The notes under the pieces are model-generated. The model was given only the letters and a program-made list of their open reading frames with translations, made no database searches and was not told where the DNA came from. A stretch of DNA of 64,000 nucleotides, from contig NZ_JACTVJ010000006.1 in assembly GCF_014493765.1 (NCBI RefSeq), positions 558,001 through 622,000 on the forward strand, in the 5' to 3' direction. The stretch is from Streptomyces polyasparticus. GTDB taxonomy: Bacteria > Actinomycetota > Actinomycetes > Streptomycetales > Streptomycetaceae. Shown piece after piece: positions 8,776-16,754 of the stretch. A program made the position numbers and the translations under genes. Position 1 is the first letter of the stretch; every line of letters begins with the position of its first letter.

Positions 8776-9930
8776 TCAGTACGCCTTGCCGAGCTCGGTC
8801 TTGGCGTTCGCCTCGGTGTACTCGGTGTCCTTGATAACGATGTCCTGTCCGACCTCTTCGCCCTTGGTGAAGCTGTCCAGCGTCTGGAAGGCGAGCGGTC
8901 CGAAGCGCGGGTTGGACTCGACGACCCCGTGGATCCAGCCGTCGACGATGCCCTGCACCGCGTTGCGGGTGCCGTCGATCGTCACGATCTGCACCTCGCC
9001 GGGCTTCTTGCCCGCGCCCTTGAGCGCGTTCACGGCGCCCAGGCCCATCTCGTCGTTCTCGGCGTAGATCCCGGTGATGCCGGGCTTCGACTGGATGAGC
9101 TGCTCGGTGACCTGCTGGCCCTTCTCGCGGGCGAACTCACCGGTCTGCTCGAACACCACCTTCAGGTCCGGTGCCTTCTCCGCGATGCGGTCCTTGAACC
9201 CCTTGGTGCGCTCGGTCGTCACGTTGTTGCCGGGCGCCCCGAGCAGGATCGCCACCTCGCCCTTGCCGCCGGTGGCCTCGATCATCCGGTCGGCGGCGCG
9301 CCTGCCCTGTTCGACGAAGTCGGAGCCGATGAAGGAGACATAGTCCTTGCAGGCCGTCGCGTTGATCTTCCGGTCGATGGTGACGATCGGGATCTTCTTC
9401 TGTGCGGCGGTACGCAGGACCGGGCCCCAGCCGTCGGAGTTCAGCGGTGCGATCACCAGGACGTCCGCACCCTTGCTGATCAGGTCCTGGACGTCGCTGA
9501 TCTGCTTGGAGAACTGCGACTGGGCATTGGCCGTGAGCAGTTTGATCCCGCGTTCCTTCGCCTCGGCCTTGATCGAGGCCGTCTCGGCGATACGGAAGGG
9601 GTTGGCCTCCTTCTCGGACTGCGAGAAGCCGACCGTGGCGCCCTTGAGATCGAGCTCCTTGCCGCCGAAGGTCTTCAGGTCGCACATCTTCTGGTCGCCC
9701 GAGGGCTGGGCGACCTCCTGGCCTGCGTTGGTGTCCTTGCCGGTGTCCTCGGCCCCCGACGGGTCGTCCTCGGACTTGGCGCAGCCGGCCGCGAGGGCCA
9801 GGCTCAGGCACAGTCCGGCGGTGAGCAGGGTGGGGGTGGACTTGCGGCGGTCGGTCTCGCGGTGATCGGTCTCGCGTTGTTCGGTCTGACGGGGGTCGCT
9901 CTTACGGCGCAGACGAACGGTCGGCTTCAT
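8776..9930 (-). CDS. Sugar ABC transporter substrate-binding lipoprotein (YtfQ/RbsB type)
   Basis: A 384-residue periplasmic-binding-protein-fold lipoprotein that would capture a sugar outside the membrane. After an unusually long charged N-terminus comes a hydrophobic stretch and lipobox LAAGC (Cys ~50). The mature part begins with the family pattern ATVGFSQSEKEANPFRIAET, much like YtfQ, and later has VLVIAPLNSDGW and TIDGTRNAVQGIVDG. The first ~30 residues contain a repeated RETD unit from a 15-bp DNA repeat and could be a non-native N-terminal extension; a shorter start near the hydrophobic segment is not excluded. First gene of the importer operon, downstream of an operator-like sequence. 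Confidence 0.92.
   Translation of the reverse strand: MKPTVRLRRKSDPRQTEQRETDHRETDRRKSTPTLLTAGLCLSLALAAGCAKSEDDPSGAEDTGKDTNAGQEVAQPSGDQKMCDLKTFGGKELDLKGATVGFSQSEKEANPFRIAETASIKAEAKERGIKLLTANAQSQFSKQISDVQDLISKGADVLVIAPLNSDGWGPVLRTAAQKKIPIVTIDRKINATACKDYVSFIGSDFVEQGRRAADRMIEATGGKGEVAILLGAPGNNVTTERTKGFKDRIAEKAPDLKVVFEQTGEFAREKGQQVTEQLIQSKPGITGIYAENDEMGLGAVNALKGAGKKPGEVQIVTIDGTRNAVQGIVDGWIHGVVESNPRFGPLAFQTLDSFTKGEEVGQDIVIKDTEYTEANAKTELGKAY
9851..9895 (-). repeat. 15-bp in-frame tandem repeat in the binding-protein N-terminus
   Basis: Three 15-bp units (9851-9865, 9866-9880, 9881-9895) share the core TCGGTCTCGCG. On the coding strand they give an alternating QRETD/HRETD/RRK segment just ahead of the signal peptide. 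In frame, so the reading frame is preserved. Confidence 0.85.
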
Positions 9931-10073
9931 GGAGTCCCCATTACTGCGCGGCCCCGCGGCGCTCAGGCACGCGTGGGAGATCGGCTGGTGCGGTCAACTC
10001 GCGGTCCGGTGCGGAAGATCGGGCGTGCCCCTGCCCGGTGGCGGACGGGGACGCCGGATGGTTTCGAGGATTG

Positions 10074-10100
10074 TTTACATCGTTGGAAGGAGGCTGTAAA
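10074..10100. promoter_or_regulatory. Operator-like inverted repeat upstream of the sugar ABC operon
   Basis: TTTACA (10074-10079) and TGTAAA (10095-10100) flank CATCGTTGGAAGG. The element lies ~145 bp upstream of the binding-protein start. A related sequence, reverse-oriented, lies at 11314-11334 before the GH2 gene; both contain a CGTTGGAAGGA core next to an ACA. This suggests one LacI-type regulator for importer and glycosidase. Regulatory role is inference. Confidence 0.5.
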
Positions 10101-10142
10101 CCCTTCGCGCGACGGCCGTTCGACAGTCGTTCGACGAGGGCC

Positions 10143-11168
10143 TCATCGACGGCCGAGCGTGCTCTCCCGCTCCATCAGCCGGAATTCGGCGGCCAGTTCG
10201 CGCCCCTGCGGCTCTGACGTGGCGGTTCCCGCCCCGCGCAGCCGGCTGATGACCGACTCGACGGCCAGGCGGGCGATGGCGTGCTTGTCCGGCGCGATCG
10301 TGGTCAGCGAGACGGCGCCGAAGCGCCCTTCCACGATGTCGTCGAAGCCGACCACGGCCACGTCCCACGGCACCCGCAGGCCGCGTTCGTGCAGCACCCG
10401 CATGGCACCGATCGCGACGAGGTCGTTGTACGCGAACACCGCGTCGGGCCGCGTGCCCGCGTCCAGCATCCGCGCCATCGCCACCGCTCCGTCGGCGCGG
10501 TCCCAGCCCCCGACGGGACCGACCAGCGCGTCCGGTGCGCTCACGCCCGCGGCCTCCAACTCCTCGCGCCAGCCCTGGAGTCGCAGGTGGGCGGGCCGGT
10601 TCGCGGTGTCGGTACGGGCGCCGAGGAAGGCGATCCTGGTGCGGCCGAGACCCAGGAGATGGCGTACGGCCACGCGCGCGGCCGCCACATTGTCGATCGC
10701 GATGTGGTCGTACGGCAGGTCGTATTCGCGCTCGCCGAGCAGCACGAGCGGGACGTCGTCGGTGCGGGCGCGCAGATCGTCGGCCTCCAGCTCGAGAGGG
10801 CTGAGGATGAGGCCGTCGATCACGCGGGCGCGGAAGCCCTGACTGACCAGGATCTCCTGTTCGCGGTCGCCGCGGGTGTGGTCGAGCAGGACCGTGTAGT
10901 CGTGCTCGGCGGCCGCGTCGATCACGGCGCCGGCCAGCTCGGCGAAGTAGGGGTTGCCCAGCTCGGGCACCGCGAGCGCGATGATGCCGGTACGGCCTTT
11001 GCGCAGGTGGCGTGCGGTCAGATTGGGCCGGTAACCCAGTTCGTCGATGGCGCGCTGCACTCGTTCGCGCATCGCCGGCGTGACGTGCTGGTAGTTGTTC
11101 ACGACGTTCGAGACGGTCTTGATCGAGACGCCGGCGCGTTCCGCGACGTCCTTGAGGCTCACCCTCAC
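10143..11168 (-). CDS. LacI-family transcriptional regulator
   Basis: A 341-residue repressor-type protein. Residues 3-50 form the LacI helix-turn-helix and hinge (VSLKDVAERAGVSIKTVSNV, then YRPNLTARHLR), followed by a periplasmic-binding-protein-like effector domain (ALAVPELGNPYFAEL; AVVGFDDIVEGRF). The GTG start is chosen because GGAGGGG precedes it and the helix-turn-helix begins at once; a longer open frame upstream has no SD. It lies between the importer operon (same strand, downstream) and the divergent GH2 gene, and operator-like sequences flank it on both sides, so it probably controls both in response to the imported sugar. Confidence 0.94.
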   Translation of the reverse strand: MRVSLKDVAERAGVSIKTVSNVVNNYQHVTPAMRERVQRAIDELGYRPNLTARHLRKGRTGIIALAVPELGNPYFAELAGAVIDAAAEHDYTVLLDHTRGDREQEILVSQGFRARVIDGLILSPLELEADDLRARTDDVPLVLLGEREYDLPYDHIAIDNVAAARVAVRHLLGLGRTRIAFLGARTDTANRPAHLRLQGWREELEAAGVSAPDALVGPVGGWDRADGAVAMARMLDAGTRPDAVFAYNDLVAIGAMRVLHERGLRVPWDVAVVGFDDIVEGRFGAVSLTTIAPDKHAIARLAVESVISRLRGAGTATSEPQGRELAAEFRLMERESTLGRR

Positions 11169-11228
11169 GTGATTCCCCTCCGGGGCGGGCGCCCCTGGCC
11201 ACTGCCTGCGCCGATGCGCTGCTTGTCC

Positions 11229-11334
11229 TTGCATCGATGTACAGGCGCGTGTACTGGCCCTTTGTCATGACCCTGGACAGCAGGTCGGTGCCGTGCTGTC
11301 ATGCCAACTGCCGTTCCTTCCAACGTTGTACAGA
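11229..11334. promoter_or_regulatory. Divergent control region with operator-like sites (lacI / GH2)
   Basis: The 220 bp between the divergent starts hold an ATCGAT-centred imperfect palindrome at 11229-11244 (TTGCATCGATGTACAG), a GTAC...GTAC pair at 11239-11254, and TTCCTTCCAACGTTGTACAG at 11314-11333. The last resembles, in the opposite orientation, the element upstream of the ABC operon. LacI-family operators commonly have a central CG and such symmetry. No convincing -35/-10 pair was assigned. Confidence 0.45.
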
Positions 11335-11388
11335 CTCATCCGACGACCCGCCACCCTTCCTCACGATCCACTCGAGATGGAGGTTCCC

Positions 11389-13968
11389 GTGCGCGTGAGA
11401 AGACGACTGTCCTTACTCCTCGCGGTCCTGCTCGGCCTCGCCGGCCTGACCGCACTGCCCGCGGCGCAGGCCGCGCAGGACCCCGCCGAGCCGCCCGGTC
11501 TCAAGGGCGAGTACTACACCCAATCCGCCCCAGGGGCCTTCGACTTCGCGGAGCTCAAGGCCACCGGGTTCGATCCGGACCTCGACGTCGACAACCTCGA
11601 ACCGCGCCTCGCCGCCGCGACCGGCCGCTCCGACGACGTGAGCGTGCGCTGGACCGGCAAGCTCGTTCCCGAGCGCACCGGAGCCCACACCTTCTCCATG
11701 ATCGGGGACAACGGCTTCCGGCTCTGGGTCGACGGCAGGCTCACGATCGACCACTGGGTCGACGACTGGGACAGGGAGCAGACCTCCCAGCCCGTCGAGC
11801 TGACCGCCGGTACCGCGTACGACCTCAAGGTCGAGTACTTCGAGCACTACGGCGGCTCGAATCTGCACCTCAACTGGATCCAGCCCGGCCAGGCCAAGGA
11901 GCCCGTCCCGCAGTCGGCCTTCCGCCTCCCCGACGGCTTCGACTACGACGGTGCGTACGGCGGATCCGTGCTCGCCTCGGGACGCACCCTGCGCCTGGAC
12001 TTCCTGCAGGAACTCGCCGCCCCGCCGGCGGAGTTCACCGAGCACCTCGACGCAATGATCGGCGGCGCGCCATGGCCGCTCGGCCGGGCGACCCTGGACC
12101 CCGAGGACCCGCGCAAGCTGCTGATCGCCCTCGACGAGCCCGTCGTCGGCCAGGGCGGCCAGGTCGACGTCCGCTACGACGGCGAAGGCGGCCTCGCCGC
12201 CGCGGACGGCAAGGCCGTCGGCGCCTTCTGGAGCGGCGGCTCCAACGACTCCACGTACCAACTGACCACGAAGTGGGGCGAGGAGGTGCGCCCCTCCAAC
12301 GCCTGGCGCGAGTACCCGCGCCCGCAGCTCAAGCGCGCCGACTGGCAGAACCTCAACGGGACCTGGGAGTTCGCCGGCGCCACGGCCGGTGAGCAGCCGC
12401 CGTTCGGCAAGCGTCTCGCCGAGCGCATTCTCGTCCCGTACCCCGTGGAGTCGAAGCTCTCGGGCGTCGAACGGCACGAGGACCGCATGTGGTACCGCCG
12501 CACGTTCACCGTGCCGCAGGACTGGTCCACCGGTGGCCGGCGGATCAAGCTGAACTTCGACGCGGTCGACTGGCAGTCCGTGGTCTACGTCAACGGCAAG
12601 AAGGTCACCGAACACAAGGGCGGGTACGACCGGTTCGCCGCCGACATCACCGACGCGCTCGAGCCCGGCCGCACCCAGGAACTGATCGTCGGCGTCTACG
12701 ACCCGACGGACGCCGCCGGCGCCGAGAACCCGCCGCTCGGCAAGCAGCGCCTCGACCCGTCCGGCATCTGGTACACCTCCTCGTCCGGCATCTGGCAGAC
12801 GGTCTGGCTGGAGCCGGTGGCGGCTGACCACGCACAGGGGCTCAAGCTGATCCCCGACGTGGCCGGCGAGCGGCTCGCGGTCGACATCCAGGGCGTACGC
12901 GACGGAGTCCCGGTCACCGCCGTCGCGTACGACGGGAAGCGCGAGGTCGGACGGGCGGGCGGCACATCGGGCAGCACGCTCCGTGTGCCCGTACCCGACC
13001 CGCACCTGTGGTCCCCGGACGACCCGCACCTGTACGACCTCAAGGTCACGGTCGGCCGTGACCGGGTCGCCGGCTACTTCGGCATGCGCTCGATCGAGGT
13101 CGCATCGGTCGGCGGAACACCCCGGATGCTGCTCAACGGCAAGCCGGTGTTCTCCATGGCCACCCTCGACCAGGGCTTCTGGCCGGACGGTCTGCACACC
13201 GCGCCGAGCGACGAGGCACTCGCGTACGACCTGAAGAAGCACAAGGACCTCGGCTTCAACTCGGTGCGCAAGCACATCAAGGTCGAACCGGACCGCTGGT
13301 TCCATCACGCCGACAAAATGGGGCTGTTGGTCTGGCAGGACATGCCGTCGATGACGGCGGGCCGTACACCGGACGCCGCGTCGCGGGCGCAGTACGAGCA
13401 CGAGATGAAGAAGATGATCGACCAGCATGTCTCCAGCCCGTCGGTGATCATGTGGGTCACCTTCAACGAGGGCTGGGGCCAGTACGACCAGGCACGCATC
13501 GCCGACCAGGCCAAGGCCTGGGACCCGAGCCGGCTCGTGAACAACATGAGCGGACTCAACTGCTGCGGTGCGGTGGACGGCGGCAACGGCGACATCGCCG
13601 ACGCCCACGGCTACCCGAGCCCGCTGCTGCCGGCGCCGGACGGCAAACGGGCCCTGGTCAGCGGCGAGTACGGCGGCCTCGGCCTGGCCGTTCCCGGTCA
13701 TGCGTGGCCCGTCCGCCACACCTATGTGGGCGTGGACCGGGCGAAGTACACGGACGAGTACCTGGGGCTGCTCGACAAGGTCAGGGCGCTGGCCTGCCAG
13801 GGCGGCAACGGGGCCGTCTACACCCAGATCACCGATGTCGAGGGCGAGTTGAACGGCCTGCTCACCTACGACCGCAGAGTGTTGAAGGGGGACGAGCAGC
13901 GGATCAAGGCGGCGCACGAGAGCCTGATCAGGGATGCGTCCTCACCAGGAGGTGCCCAGTGCACCTGA
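11389..13968 (+). CDS. Secreted PA14-containing glycoside hydrolase family 2 enzyme
   Basis: An 859-residue exported glycosidase. Signal peptide ~1-28 (RRRLSLLLAVLLGLAGLTAL...AQA). Residues ~35-165 form a PA14 carbohydrate-binding domain (LKGEYYTQ, GDNGFRLWVDG). GH2 sugar-binding, immunoglobulin-like and TIM-barrel domains follow. The acid/base Glu is in MWVTFNEGWGQ and the nucleophile Glu is probably in LVSGEYGGLG. The GTG start has GGAGG five bases upstream. GH2 covers beta-galactosidase, glucuronidase, mannosidase and, in Streptomyces, beta-D-galactofuranosidase; with a YtfQRT/YjfF-like importer next door, galactofuranoside cleavage is an attractive inference but is not proved by motif. 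Confidence 0.9.
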   Translation: MRVRRRLSLLLAVLLGLAGLTALPAAQAAQDPAEPPGLKGEYYTQSAPGAFDFAELKATGFDPDLDVDNLEPRLAAATGRSDDVSVRWTGKLVPERTGAHTFSMIGDNGFRLWVDGRLTIDHWVDDWDREQTSQPVELTAGTAYDLKVEYFEHYGGSNLHLNWIQPGQAKEPVPQSAFRLPDGFDYDGAYGGSVLASGRTLRLDFLQELAAPPAEFTEHLDAMIGGAPWPLGRATLDPEDPRKLLIALDEPVVGQGGQVDVRYDGEGGLAAADGKAVGAFWSGGSNDSTYQLTTKWGEEVRPSNAWREYPRPQLKRADWQNLNGTWEFAGATAGEQPPFGKRLAERILVPYPVESKLSGVERHEDRMWYRRTFTVPQDWSTGGRRIKLNFDAVDWQSVVYVNGKKVTEHKGGYDRFAADITDALEPGRTQELIVGVYDPTDAAGAENPPLGKQRLDPSGIWYTSSSGIWQTVWLEPVAADHAQGLKLIPDVAGERLAVDIQGVRDGVPVTAVAYDGKREVGRAGGTSGSTLRVPVPDPHLWSPDDPHLYDLKVTVGRDRVAGYFGMRSIEVASVGGTPRMLLNGKPVFSMATLDQGFWPDGLHTAPSDEALAYDLKKHKDLGFNSVRKHIKVEPDRWFHHADKMGLLVWQDMPSMTAGRTPDAASRAQYEHEMKKMIDQHVSSPSVIMWVTFNEGWGQYDQARIADQAKAWDPSRLVNNMSGLNCCGAVDGGNGDIADAHGYPSPLLPAPDGKRALVSGEYGGLGLAVPGHAWPVRHTYVGVDRAKYTDEYLGLLDKVRALACQGGNGAVYTQITDVEGELNGLLTYDRRVLKGDEQRIKAAHESLIRDASSPGGAQCT

Positions 13969-13978
13969 CGTGAGCCAC

Positions 13979-14011
13979 GGCCCGCCTCCGCGATGAACGC
14001 GGGGGCGGGCC
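13979..14011 (+). terminator. Hairpin terminator after the GH2 gene
   Basis: GGCCCGCCTCCGCG (13979-13992), a five-base loop and CGCGGGGGCGGGCC (13998-14011) form a near-perfect GC stem starting 10 bp after the stop codon. There is no U-tract, which is usual in Streptomyces. Confidence 0.75.
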
Positions 14012-14152
14012 ATGGCGGGGTTGCTGTGGGGCGTGTGAGCGAGGGTTCGAGAATTGATGTGTTCGTAACGGTCCGTATTCCGAACGTACTTGACCGTAGT
14101 CGTCAACAAGCTGTTGACTGCAGGCTTCCCATAGTCGACGCGAGAGCTGGGC

Positions 14153-15493
14153 ATGGCTACCCTCACCGATCCGCTCGCACCCCTCGACCTGGCCTTCTGG
14201 AACATCGAATCCCCCGAACACCCCATGCATCTGGGCGCCTTGGGTGTCTTCACCTGCGATTCCGCCTCGGCCGCCCAGCACGCGGCCGACCTGCTCATGG
14301 CCCGAGCGCCCCAGGTCCCCGGTCTGCGCATGCGGATCAGGGACGTCTGGTTCGGGGCCGGGGGAGCGGTGCGGGAGCCCGTGCCCGACTTCGACCCCGC
14401 CGGACATGTCCGGCTGGCCCCGGAGACGGATGACTTCCATGCGGCGGCCGGGGCGCTCATGGAACGTCCCCTCGACCGGTCGCTGCCGCCGTGGGAGGCG
14501 CATGTCCTGCCCGCTGCCGACGGCGGCTCGTTCGCCGTGCTCTTCAAGTTCCACCACGCACTCGCCGACGGGCTGCGCGCGCTGACCCTGGCCGCCGGAG
14601 TGATGGACCCGCAGCCCGTGGCGCCGCGCCCGCCGCGGCCCGCGCCGACGGACGAGGGCGGCCGCGGTCTGCTCGGCACGCTCGCCGCGCTGCCGGGCGC
14701 GGTCCCGCGTACGCTGCGCCGCCAGGCCGGGGCACTTGGGCAGGCTCTCGACATCGGCGCCTCGGTGGCGCGCGCGACCTGGGACGTACGGTCCACGCAG
14801 GCCCTGACCTCCCAGGCCACCGGCACACGGCGGACGGCCGGTGCGGTGCTCGATCTCGACGACATCCACCGCATCCGCAAGAAGGCCGGCGGCACCGTCA
14901 ACGACGTGCTGATCGCCGTCGTTGCCGGAGCGCTGCGCGAGTGGCTGTCCGCACGCGGCGAACCGGCCGACGAGGTGCGGCCGCGAGCCCTCATACCCGT
15001 GTCGCGCCGCCGCCCCCGCGCACACCAGCCGCAGGGCAACCGGCTCTCCGGCTACCTCATCCGCCTGCCCGTCGACGAGGCCGACCCGCTCACCCGCCTC
15101 GGCACCGTCCGCGGCGACATGGACCGCAGCAAGGACGACGGGGCGCACCGCGGCGCGGGCGCCGTGGCCCTGCTCGCGGACCACGTCCCGCCTCTCGCGC
15201 ACCGGCTCGGCGGTCCGCTCGTGGCCCAGTCGGCCCGGCTGCTCTTCGACATCCTCGTCACCAGCGTCCCGCTGCCCAGCCTCGGCCTGCGCCTGGCTGG
15301 CTGCCCGCTCGCCGAGGTCTACCCCTTCGCCCCGCTCGCCCAGGGCCAGTCCCTCGCGATCGCCGTCTCGACGTACCGGGGACGGGTCCACTACGGCCTG
15401 GTGGCGGACGCCGAGGCCGTACCCGACCTCGACGGTCTGGGCCGCGCGCTGATGGCGGAGGCCGCGGTGCTGAGCGCGGCGGCCGGGGTCTGA
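14153..15493 (+). CDS. Wax ester synthase / diacylglycerol acyltransferase (WS/DGAT)
   Basis: Acyl-CoA-dependent acyltransferase of 446 residues that makes triacylglycerol or wax esters, storage lipids common in Streptomyces. The catalytic HHxxxDG motif is FHHALADG (His-His at ~134-135). The N-terminus has the usual PLDLAFWNIESPEHPMHLG, and the C-terminal domain has NDVLIAVVAGALREWL, GNRLSGYLI and VTSVPLPSLGLRLAG in family order. The start ATG follows GAGAGCTGGG. The gene is monocistronic, with a terminator before it and a tandem repeat over its stop codon. Confidence 0.94.
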   Translation: MATLTDPLAPLDLAFWNIESPEHPMHLGALGVFTCDSASAAQHAADLLMARAPQVPGLRMRIRDVWFGAGGAVREPVPDFDPAGHVRLAPETDDFHAAAGALMERPLDRSLPPWEAHVLPAADGGSFAVLFKFHHALADGLRALTLAAGVMDPQPVAPRPPRPAPTDEGGRGLLGTLAALPGAVPRTLRRQAGALGQALDIGASVARATWDVRSTQALTSQATGTRRTAGAVLDLDDIHRIRKKAGGTVNDVLIAVVAGALREWLSARGEPADEVRPRALIPVSRRRPRAHQPQGNRLSGYLIRLPVDEADPLTRLGTVRGDMDRSKDDGAHRGAGAVALLADHVPPLAHRLGGPLVAQSARLLFDILVTSVPLPSLGLRLAGCPLAEVYPFAPLAQGQSLAIAVSTYRGRVHYGLVADAEAVPDLDGLGRALMAEAAVLSAAAGV

Positions 15494-15570
15494 GGACGGG
15501 TGGCCGGGGAGACCGGGGTCTGAGGACGGGTGGCCGGGGAGGCCAGGGCCTGAGGACGGGCGGCCGAGGT
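15481..15570 (+). repeat. 30-bp tandem repeat spanning the WS/DGAT stop codon, three copies
   Basis: Units 15481-15510, 15511-15540 and 15541-15570 share the core CTGAGGACGGGTGGCCGGGG. Copy 1 contains the true stop TGA (15491-15493). TGA recurs at 15521 and 15551, in the same frame as the gene since 30 is divisible by three. Copies 1 and 2 differ at one or two positions; copy 3 is more diverged. Confidence 0.94.
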
Positions 15571-15602
15571 GCCAGGTCCGTGGGCCTCGGCGCCCGAAGG
15601 CC

Positions 15603-16565
15603 TCAACTCGCCGTGGCCATCAGGTGCTCGAACACCGCCTGATGGCCCTCCGCGGTCGGGTGCAGACCGTCCGCGAGCAGGTCGGGGCGCCCCTGCAACG
15701 GCTCCCACAGGTCCACGAAATCCACGTGCCGCGCCGAGCACCAGGCGCGCAGCGCCGCACGCAGCGCGAGCGCCTTCGCCTCGGTGAAGCTCAGCCCGTC
15801 ATAGGCACGGGCGCGCTCCTCCTCCAGCCACGTGGGGCCGAGAACGACCAGACGCGCGCCGCACTCCAGAGCCGTGGCGGCAAGGGAGCCGAGGCTCTGC
15901 CCGAGGCCGTCGAGCCACGCCCCGTCGTCCCCGCCGTGCGCCGTGTCATTGATGCCCGCCGCCACCACGAGCGTGTCCGGCAGGCGGGCCCCGAGCAGCG
16001 CGGGAGTCTGCTCGCTCACCTCGCGCAGGGTGCTGCCGGGGACGGCCAGGTTGAACACCCGGTGCTCCACCTCGTCCGCCGCGATATGCGTGGCCGCGAG
16101 CCGGCCGGCCCAGCCGCCGCCCGCGTCGCAGCGGCCGTACGCGATGCTGTCGCCGACGATCACGATGCGCTCCGCCGGGCGCAGCGGCCGCGCGTCCAGA
16201 TAGGCCCAGGCGCTCTCGCCGGAGGTGAGCAGGACCCGGCGCCGCGCGTAGTCGTCCACCTCGTAGTCGTCCGCAGCCGTGAGATCGCGGTCGGTCAGGG
16301 CGAGCACCGCACCCTCGACCTCGCACCCGATCCGGCGCCCCAGTGCCAGATGCACCTCGAGCCCGCTGGCGGCGATCACCTCCGGGTCGGTGATCCGCAG
16401 CGGCCGCGTGGTGTGCCCGGCCAGCGCCGCCGGGGCGTGCGGCACGGTCCTGCCGAAGAGCGCCGCCTGAACCCTCCCGTCCCGCAGCGTGCCGAAAGAG
16501 AACAGGGAATGGGGTGGTGCCTCGGTCACGGGGAGCCGCGCCGCCTTTCTGTGCAGTTCGATCAT
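15603..16565 (-). CDS. Fusion of a gamma-glutamylcyclotransferase-like domain with an SGNH/GDSL hydrolase
   Basis: Predicted cytosolic 320-residue protein with two enzyme folds. Residues ~15-125 resemble the AIG2/GGCT fold: SLFSFGTLRDGRVQAALFG matches the glycine-rich YGTLR loop and AADDYEVDDYARRRV carries the Glu expected at the cyclotransferase site. Residues ~130-320 are an SGNH hydrolase: block I IVIVGDSIAYG (Ser), block II PGST, block III GINDTAH (Asn) and block V DGLHPTAEGH (Asp-x-x-His). Start ATG has AAGG upstream. No signal peptide is seen. Divergent from the zinc-knuckle SDR gene. Domain calls are from motifs; a substrate cannot be named. Confidence 0.82.
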   Translation of the reverse strand: MIELHRKAARLPVTEAPPHSLFSFGTLRDGRVQAALFGRTVPHAPAALAGHTTRPLRITDPEVIAASGLEVHLALGRRIGCEVEGAVLALTDRDLTAADDYEVDDYARRRVLLTSGESAWAYLDARPLRPAERIVIVGDSIAYGRCDAGGGWAGRLAATHIAADEVEHRVFNLAVPGSTLREVSEQTPALLGARLPDTLVVAAGINDTAHGGDDGAWLDGLGQSLGSLAATALECGARLVVLGPTWLEEERARAYDGLSFTEAKALALRAALRAWCSARHVDFVDLWEPLQGRPDLLADGLHPTAEGHQAVFEHLMATAS

Positions 16566-16664
16566 GGTGACCTTATGCAGCGTTCCCGGACCTGCTCCGA
16601 GCGGGTGGCCGGGTCGCCCTGGGTGACCCGGCGGGTGCGCTGAGTCGGCGGTGGCCCGCGCGGT

Positions 16665-16694
16665 TTGGAGAGCGCCGCCTCCACTCCGTAAAAT
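16665..16694 (+). promoter_or_regulatory. Candidate housekeeping-type promoter for the zinc-knuckle SDR gene
   Basis: TTGGAG at 16665-16670 and TAAAAT at 16689-16694, 18 bp apart, resemble a HrdB-type promoter. Transcription would start near 16701, giving a ~54-nt leader that includes the AGGAAG ribosome site before the ATG at 16755. Confidence 0.5.
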
Positions 16695-16754
16695 CCCCCT
16701 TTTGGAATCTTCATGGCGCCGGTGCGCCCCCACCCGTACGAGGAAGCAGCGGCG

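Noticed and set aside
15481-15570. Attachment site or insertion-sequence ends
   Set aside because: The repeats are direct and local, no integrase or transposase is nearby, and similar arrays occur at unrelated genes.
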